From Lentisphaeria bacterium (lineage in GTDB: Bacteria > Verrucomicrobiota > Lentisphaeria > Victivallales > JAUVCU01), in NCBI GenBank assembly GCA_030590715.1, contig JAUVCU010000040.1, positions 1-9,260 of the forward strand: a stretch of DNA of 9,260 nt, in the 5' to 3' direction. Shown piece by piece: positions 1 to 3,578 of this stretch. Positions within the stretch are counted from its first letter, which is position 1. Each line of letters begins with the position of its first letter. Under the pieces are notes generated by a model. It had not been told where the DNA came from. It worked only from the letters and a program-made list of their open reading frames with translations, and did not search any database. The position numbers and the translations under genes were made by a program.

Positions 1-1319
1 GAAGACTCTTTAACCAATGCCTTGAGCTCTTCTGACGCTGCATCTTTACGAACCATCACTCCCTTCAACTCCTGAGCCATCAATTTAATATTCTCACGAC
101 CTGCATCATTTAAAGCCAGCAACGCCCTAGGATTGATAACAAATATATCAAGTTTTTTTGTCATAACATCCGACTGTTTATTCAATTCTGATATTTCAGC
201 ACGCAACTCACTAATTGCAAGTTGAACAGAATAACTTACCCCTGCCACGACACGCGTTGCGACATGAGCATCTGAACCAAAATCTTTTGCTTCAACGCCC
301 TTCAACGCAACACACTCCCCGCCAATAATCACACCAGTTCGAGCAAAAACACCACCTTCAACACGGAGCTTACAGTTGACACATTCCGCAAGAATCTCAA
401 CGTCTCCTTCACAATCCACATCAACACCATGAAGATAATGAGCCTTCAGAGAACCTCCACAATATATCTTACCTCTCTCCCGCCCATCCATCCCATGAAC
501 CTCAACATTCCCCTCACACTCTATCCGGCAGTTTCCAACATGCCCGCGAACAGAAATAAACTTGCCTGATTTTACATTATAGGTATCCGTTACCTCACCC
601 ATAACTTCTACTGATCCAACAAAATCAACATCACCTGTTGTGTAGTCAACATTCCCTTTAATAAGATAGTGATCAGAAACAGAAACTATTCTTTTCCCTC
701 TGTCGTAAACAATTCGACCAGGAATACCCGCAAAGAATTTATAACCGGCATCATCCGTAAACACATTTTCACCGGGGCGCACCGGTTTTTTGAAAGATGC
801 CCCTTGCTTAGCATCAACATATTCTCCAAGCACCGTTTTACCCGATACACCTTCCGTTGCAGGAAAAACCTGTGCAATCAACTGGTTCTTTTTTACATTT
901 TCAAATAAATTAAGATTATGATAATCACGCTGTTCATCAAATACTTCTGCCGAAGGCTGCTCTGCAGTACTTGGTTTAGCAAAAAACTTCAACTTCTGAT
1001 CAACGCCCTCTTCAGGGAGTTTACCTGTAAGCACAAGAACATCCTCAACAGCCTCCCCTTCATTAACATCCTGACAAAATTTCTCCAGAGCAACCTTGTC
1101 AACAGAACCAGCAACGCCCAATCGAGCAAATACAGCCAGCATTTTACTTGGATTAAAAAAGGAGTTAGCCTTAAAAGGAATTGCAGAGACCTTTAAATGA
1201 AGCTGTCTATTTGTCGCAACGAGACGAATCGCATATAGCTCATTTCTCTGATCAAGCACAACTTTATCTTGAACACTCAATTCTGTCTCAAACTTCTTGT
1301 TTAGGTCTAATTCAGCCAT
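1..1319 (-). CDS. FapA-family (DUF342) protein, 3' end outside window
   Basis: The open frame reads leftward from an ATG at 1319-1317 and gives 439 residues without a stop before the window edge, so the C-terminus is missing. I recognise the FapA/DUF342 family. Around residues 145-200 there is a motif region that includes the string PATEGVSGKTVLGEYV and a following RPGENVF, both typical of the family's N-terminal domain. From about residue 200 to 355 comes a long run of short beta-strand repeats rich in Gly, Val and Cys (GNVDY, GDVDFVGSVEV, GHVGNCRIECEGNVEV), as expected for the family's right-handed beta-helix. Residues from about 365 on are charged and helical, likely coiled coil. No signal peptide or membrane segment is seen, so it is probably cytoplasmic. 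The start is preceded only by a weak GGA five bases upstream. The family name comes from flagellar assembly in Vibrio, but many members occur without flagellar genes and none are seen here, so a specific role is not assigned. Confidence 0.82.
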   Translation of the reverse strand, partial: MAELDLNKKFETELSVQDKVVLDQRNELYAIRLVATNRQLHLKVSAIPFKANSFFNPSKMLAVFARLGVAGSVDKVALEKFCQDVNEGEAVEDVLVLTGKLPEEGVDQKLKFFAKPSTAEQPSAEVFDEQRDYHNLNLFENVKKNQLIAQVFPATEGVSGKTVLGEYVDAKQGASFKKPVRPGENVFTDDAGYKFFAGIPGRIVYDRGKRIVSVSDHYLIKGNVDYTTGDVDFVGSVEVMGEVTDTYNVKSGKFISVRGHVGNCRIECEGNVEVHGMDGRERGKIYCGGSLKAHYLHGVDVDCEGDVEILAECVNCKLRVEGGVFARTGVIIGGECVALKGVEAKDFGSDAHVATRVVAGVSYSVQLAISELRAEISELNKQSDVMTKKLDIFVINPRALLALNDAGRENIKLMAQELKGVMVRKDAASEELKALVKES

Positions 1320-1356
1320 AACATTCCATTGCGTTTTGAATATTAGTCATCAGTAT

Positions 1357-1365
1357 ATTCTATCA
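1357..1365 (-). promoter_or_regulatory. Candidate extended -10 promoter for the FapA-family gene
   Basis: On the minus strand the sequence reads TGA followed by TAGAAT, an extended -10 (TGnTAnnaT-like), about 38 bases before the ATG at 1319. No good -35 hexamer lies at 16-18 bp, which fits an extended -10 promoter. This would give the gene its own start downstream of the tRNA operon. It is a pattern match only. Confidence 0.4.
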
Positions 1366-1368
1366 TAC

Positions 1369-1396
1369 TTTTGAAAAATGAGGAATAGTTTCAAAA
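1369..1396 (-). repeat. 8-bp inverted repeat upstream of the FapA-family gene
   Basis: TTTTGAAA at 1369-1376 and TTTCAAAA at 1389-1396 are perfect inverted arms around a 12-base spacer. The repeat lies between the end of the tRNA operon and the candidate extended -10 of the downstream gene. It could be a regulator-binding dyad just upstream of the promoter, or a weak AT-rich hairpin between the two transcription units. The arms contain only one G/C pair, so a stable terminator is unlikely. Confidence 0.35.
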
Positions 1397-1490
1397 CAGA
1401 ACATAGCGACTCACGACAAAATCAATCAACAGTCAAGGGATTAAGATGAAATGATAAGGAGTATAAATATAGAAAGGAAAAATTGAAAAG

Positions 1491-1566
1491 TGGCATCCCC
1501 AAGGGGATTCGAACCCCTGTTGCCTGGATGAAAACCAGGTGTCCTAGGCCTCTAGACGATGGGGAC
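1491..1566 (-). tRNA. tRNA-Glu(TTC), copy 1 (last in operon)
   Basis: The minus strand gives a 76-nt cloverleaf ending in encoded CCA. The anticodon loop is TTTTCAT with anticodon TTC (Glu), closed by the CCTGG/CCAGG stem. The T arm is AGGGG-TTCGAAT-CCCCT. The acceptor stem GTCCCCA pairs with TGGGGAT, so the first pair is G1-U72; the discriminator is G73. The gene is identical to the three other Glu copies. It is the promoter-distal gene of the cluster and lies 46 bp from the neighbouring tRNA-Met. Confidence 0.97.
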
Positions 1567-1612
1567 GCATAAAATCTTAACTTAAGCGTCAAGCCTATAA
1601 AATTTTCAAAAG

Positions 1613-1688
1613 TGGTAGCGGCTACTGGACTCGAACCAGTGACAAATGGATTATGATTCCACTACTCTACCAACTGAGTTAAGCCGCC
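1613..1688 (-). tRNA. tRNA-Met(CAT), copy 1 (elongator-type; Ile2 not excluded)
   Basis: A 76-nt cloverleaf on the minus strand with encoded CCA. The anticodon loop is ATCATAA (anticodon CAT), closed by a GTGGA/TCCAT stem. The T arm is ACTGG-TTCGAGT-CCAGT, the D loop is AGTTGGTA, and the acceptor is GGCGGCT/AGCCGCT with G1-U72 and A73. It lacks the three G-C pairs that close the anticodon stem of initiator tRNAs, so it is not tRNA-fMet. A CAT anticodon can also be tRNA-Ile2 modified by TilS; two near-identical copies in tandem favour elongator Met. Compared with copy 2 it has T28-A42 instead of C28-G42. Position 32 is A, where C or U is usual. Confidence 0.88.
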
Positions 1689-1736
1689 ACAAAACAGCAG
1701 ATCAACATCTACTCTTGGTATAACCAAATATAAAAA

Positions 1737-1812
1737 TGGCATCCCCAAGGGGATTCGAACCCCTGTTGCCTGGATGAAAACCAGGTGTCCTAGGCCTCTA
1801 GACGATGGGGAC
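1737..1812 (-). tRNA. tRNA-Glu(TTC), copy 2
   Basis: This gene has the same 76-nt sequence as the other tRNA-Glu genes: anticodon TTC, encoded CCA, G1-U72 and G73. It lies 48 bp upstream of tRNA-Met copy 1 in transcript order. Its immediate 5' flank differs slightly from the other three copies (acataac on the plus strand instead of gcataaa), suggesting it is the most diverged duplicate in flank though not in the gene itself. Confidence 0.97.
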
Positions 1813-1823
1813 ACATAACAGTA

Positions 1824-1930
1824 TTTTATAGTTTATAGATGGCATCCCCAAGGGGATTCGAACCCCTGTTGCCTGGATGAAAACCAGGTGTCCTAGGCCT
1901 CTAGACGATGGGGACGCATAAACTATAAAA
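1824..1930. repeat. Perfect 13-bp inverted repeat flanking tRNA-Glu copy 3
   Basis: TTTTATAGTTTAT at 1824-1836 and its exact reverse complement at 1918-1930 bracket tRNA-Glu copy 3. Only 3 bases lie between the repeat and the tRNA 3' end, and 2 bases between the repeat and the tRNA 5' end. In precursor RNA the two arms would form a helix almost stacked on the acceptor stem. None of the other five tRNA genes has such a pairing between leader and trailer. Confidence 0.75.
1840..1915 (-). tRNA. tRNA-Glu(TTC), copy 3, flanked by inverted repeats
   Basis: The sequence is identical to the other three tRNA-Glu genes (TTC anticodon, CCA encoded, 76 nt). Spacers to its neighbours are short, 27 and 25 bp. 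It is the only tRNA in the cluster enclosed by a perfect 13-base inverted repeat at 1824-1836 and 1918-1930. In the precursor RNA, leader and trailer could therefore pair and extend the acceptor stem. Confidence 0.97.
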
Positions 1931-1940
1931 AAGAAAAAAA

Positions 1941-2016
1941 TGGCATCCCCAAGGGGATTCGAACCCCTGTTGCCTGGATGAAAACCAGGTGTCCTAGGCC
2001 TCTAGACGATGGGGAC
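1941..2016 (-). tRNA. tRNA-Glu(TTC), copy 4
   Basis: A 76-nt tRNA-Glu gene identical to the other three copies. It follows tRNA-Met copy 2 in the transcript after a 46-bp spacer that resembles the spacer between Met copy 1 and Glu copy 1 in length and in the shared block containing taagcgtc. This marks it as half of a duplicated Met-Glu unit. Confidence 0.97.
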
Positions 2017-2062
2017 GCATAAATTTCTAACATAAGCGTCAGCCTGAACTTTTTTTGCGAAG

Positions 2063-2138
2063 TGGTAGCGGCTACTGGACTCGAACCAGTGACAAACGGA
2101 TTATGATTCCGCTACTCTACCAACTGAGTTAAGCCGCC
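2063..2138 (-). tRNA. tRNA-Met(CAT), copy 2 (first in operon)
   Basis: A 76-nt cloverleaf on the minus strand with anticodon CAT and encoded CCA. It is identical to copy 1 except at two bases, which together change the 28-42 pair from T-A to C-G, keeping the anticodon stem paired. The same G1-U72 acceptor pair and A32 are present. It is the promoter-proximal gene, with the -10 of a strong promoter ending about 19 bp upstream. Elongator Met is the preferred reading; tRNA-Ile2 cannot be ruled out from sequence alone. Confidence 0.88.
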
Positions 2139-2156
2139 ATTTCTTCGACAGCGCTT

Positions 2157-2184
2157 ATATTACACCTCTTTGTTTTTTTGACAA
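2157..2184 (-). promoter_or_regulatory. Sigma70-type promoter of the tRNA operon
   Basis: On the minus strand, TTGTCA (2184-2179) and TAATAT (2162-2157) are separated by 16 bp. The -10 is followed by AAGCGCTG, a GC-rich discriminator of the kind found at stringently controlled stable-RNA promoters. The predicted start near 2150 would leave a leader of about 12 bases before the first tRNA-Met. The link to growth-rate control is inferred from the discriminator alone. Confidence 0.7.
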
Positions 2185-2264
2185 GCCGCTTTACACTTTT
2201 TAATAATTTTTCTTTATCTCATTTTCACAAAAGAGTGTTACCGCGGGGAGTCCACAAGAGAAGA

Positions 2265-2282
2265 GAAGTGCATAAGCACTTC
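2265..2282 (-). terminator. Hairpin with 7-bp perfect stem, possible terminator
   Basis: GAAGTGC (2265-2271) and GCACTTC (2276-2282) pair perfectly around a 4-base loop. On the minus strand the hairpin is followed by TCTTCTCTT, a pyrimidine-rich but not pure T tract. It lies 75 bp past the end of the kinase-yggS-lipoprotein operon and before the tRNA promoter, where a terminator would be expected. On the plus strand ATTTT follows, so weak bidirectional action is conceivable. Confidence 0.4.
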
Positions 2283-2304
2283 ATTTTGAATAACTATCAA
2301 CCGG

Positions 2305-2338
2305 AATAGCCTAATTCAGGTTAATGCTGAATGCTATT
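2305..2338 (-). other. 12-bp bulged hairpin after the lipoprotein gene
   Basis: AATAGC-ATTCAG pairs with CTGAAT-GCTATT around a 7-base loop, with a three-base bulge (cta at 2311-2313) on one side. It begins 20 bp after the stop codon of the putative lipoprotein gene. No T tract follows on either strand, so it is more likely an mRNA 3'-end stabilising or processing structure than a classic intrinsic terminator. Together with the hairpin at 2265-2282 it fills most of the 219-bp gap to the tRNA operon; no gene was seen there. Confidence 0.4.
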
Positions 2339-2357
2339 TAAGAAAAAATGAATAAAA

Positions 2358-2801
2358 TCAGTTGATCGCTAATTTTATACGAGATTCCCATAAAACAGAT
2401 TTATCATCTGCCCTTTTAATTTTAATGATCCACTCATTAGATTGTGAATTTTCTTCCTGAAGACTGTAAAAGATCAACTCCGGTTCTGCTGTCAATCCTT
2501 CAAAATATGGTTTAAAAGTTCTCGAACCCACAAGTTTTCTATAAACAACATCACCCAAAGCCCCTTTACCATGCGTCTCAAGTTTCACAAGTGGCGCCCG
2601 ACCGCCAAACAAGGTAATACTCTTGATTGAAACTTCGGTAATAACCCGGTTAACAGCTGCTTCAGGAGAATATGAGTTAATGACTTCGGGAGGAAGGACA
2701 ATCGAACCGACAGGAGCCGTTTCACCCATTATAGAGAAACAACCGCACGAGAACATGCACAGACCAGTAAACATGGTGATATTACTTAACGCTTTTAACA
2801 T
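2358..2801 (-). CDS. Small putative lipoprotein, unknown function
   Basis: I do not recognise a family. The frame is open further upstream (to 2933), but that would overlap the end of yggS by 80 bp. The ATG at 2801-2799 is preferred because it leaves a 52-bp gap, has AGG seven bases upstream, and gives a sensible N-terminus: a lysine at position 3, a short hydrophobic stretch and a cysteine cluster (C15, C19, C21). The context MFSC at 16-19 is a plausible though imperfect lipobox, so export and lipidation are likely but not certain. The mature part is about 125 residues, begins with a Gly/Pro-rich linker, and then shows alternating polar and hydrophobic strands ending in a segment like WIIKIKRADDKSVLWESRIK. 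This strand pattern recalls small periplasmic CsgG/LpoB-like lipoproteins, but the resemblance is too weak for a name. It is the last gene of the operon behind yggS. Confidence 0.65.
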   Translation of the reverse strand: MLKALSNITMFTGLCMFSCGCFSIMGETAPVGSIVLPPEVINSYSPEAAVNRVITEVSIKSITLFGGRAPLVKLETHGKGALGDVVYRKLVGSRTFKPYFEGLTAEPELIFYSLQEENSQSNEWIIKIKRADDKSVLWESRIKLAIN

Positions 2802-2853
2802 AAGAATGCCTATAAAGTTAATATTAACGGCACTACAGCCTGTGCCATGTAAA

Positions 2854-3558
2854 TTATTTTGAATAATCTCGTTTACCGAAAATAGCAGTGCCGACGCGGA
2901 CAAATGTCGCACCTTCTTCGACAGCAATTTCAAAGTCAGAGCTCATCCCCATTGATAATTCCGGTAGTTCTATTTTCAGTTTTTCCTGAATCCGATCGCG
3001 TAATGCCCTCAACCCTGAAAACACACTTTTCAGCTCTTCTACAGATGCGCCATAAGGAGCCATAGTCATCAGACCAACAAATTCGACATTTTCACATTGA
3101 GCAGCAGCCTCCGCAACCGCTATCGTTTCTTCACCTCCTGATAAACCGAACTTTGACTCCTCGCCGGACACATTGACCTCAATCAGAACTCTAGGCTTTG
3201 TCCCGGCTTCACCAGCCAGGCGATCTATTCTTTTAACCAGCTTCTCTGAATCAACAGCATGAATATAATCGGCATAAGCGACAGCTTTGACAACTTTATT
3301 ACTCTGCAGATGACCGATCAGATGCCATTCAATATCATCAGGCAATGATTCATGCTTGAGCTCCAGCTCCTGAACTTTGTTTTCGCCGAACAATCTCTGC
3401 TCAGCCCCATAAGCAGTTTCCACAGCCTCTCCGGGGAATGTTTTACTTACCGCGATTAATTTAACAGACTCAGGGTCTCTACCGCATTTTTTTGCCGCAG
3501 CTGCGACTCTTTCTCTTACCTCGTCCAACTGCTCGGGTATATGTGTGAATAATTCCAT
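2854..3558 (-). CDS. yggS: PLP homeostasis protein, YggS/PROSC (PLPBP) family
   Basis: A 234-residue protein, the same length as E. coli YggS. This single-domain TIM-barrel binds pyridoxal 5'-phosphate and buffers its free level, without known enzymatic activity. K39 in IAVSKTFP is the expected PLP-linking lysine. Other family signatures are FGENKVQE (57-64), HLIGHLQSNK (79-88), VNVSGEESKFGL (around 128-139), LSMGMSSDF (201-209) and VRVGTAIFG (220-228, phosphate-binding region). The start at 3558 follows the stop of the upstream kinase gene by 20 bp; the purine stretch before it (GAGAAAG) is only a weak ribosome site. The close spacing points to co-transcription with the kinase. In many bacteria yggS neighbours proC or ylm/div genes; a Ser/Thr kinase as partner is unusual. 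Confidence 0.96.
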   Translation of the reverse strand: MELFTHIPEQLDEVRERVAAAAKKCGRDPESVKLIAVSKTFPGEAVETAYGAEQRLFGENKVQELELKHESLPDDIEWHLIGHLQSNKVVKAVAYADYIHAVDSEKLVKRIDRLAGEAGTKPRVLIEVNVSGEESKFGLSGGEETIAVAEAAAQCENVEFVGLMTMAPYGASVEELKSVFSGLRALRDRIQEKLKIELPELSMGMSSDFEIAVEEGATFVRVGTAIFGKRDYSK

Positions 3559-3578
3559 GTTATTACTTTATCTTTCTC

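Larger units (their letters stand above)
1491..2138 (-). other. tRNA operon Met-Glu-Glu-Glu-Met-Glu
   Basis: Six tRNA genes on the same strand are separated by 46, 25, 27, 48 and 46 bp, with no promoter of comparable quality between them, so one precursor transcript from the promoter at 2157-2184 is likely. The outer Met-Glu pairs (1941-2138 and 1491-1688) are offset by exactly 450 bp and have equal-length spacers, indicating a duplication. No clear G/C-rich terminator hairpin follows the last gene; a T-rich stretch directly after its CCA end is the only candidate stop signal before the FapA-family gene. Confidence 0.8.

Noticed and set aside
669..1196. Plus-strand open frames of 79 and 92 codons over the FapA-family region
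   Set aside because: They lie antisense to a well-supported DUF342-type coding region, have no ribosome site, and encode compositions typical of the reverse strand of a gene.
1335..1345. Shared string ttttgaatat upstream of both the FapA-family gene and the Ser/Thr kinase gene
   Set aside because: It is a short AT-rich string at different distances from the start codons (also partly seen near 2284); chance similarity is the simpler explanation.
1491..2138. Repeated near-identical blocks of about 76 bp, as in a CRISPR or other repeat array
   Set aside because: The blocks fold as full tRNA cloverleafs with anticodons and CCA ends, and the spacers are of unequal length and AT-rich.
1491..2138. 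tRNA genes as integration (att) sites of a mobile element
   Set aside because: No integrase, no partial tRNA 3' end and no phage-like genes are present. The repeats are whole genes.
2802..2933. Upstream extension of the lipoprotein gene to the ATG at 2933
   Set aside because: It would overlap yggS by 80 bp and bury the signal peptide in the middle of the protein. The internal ATG at 2801 has AGG upstream and a sensible export signal directly after it.
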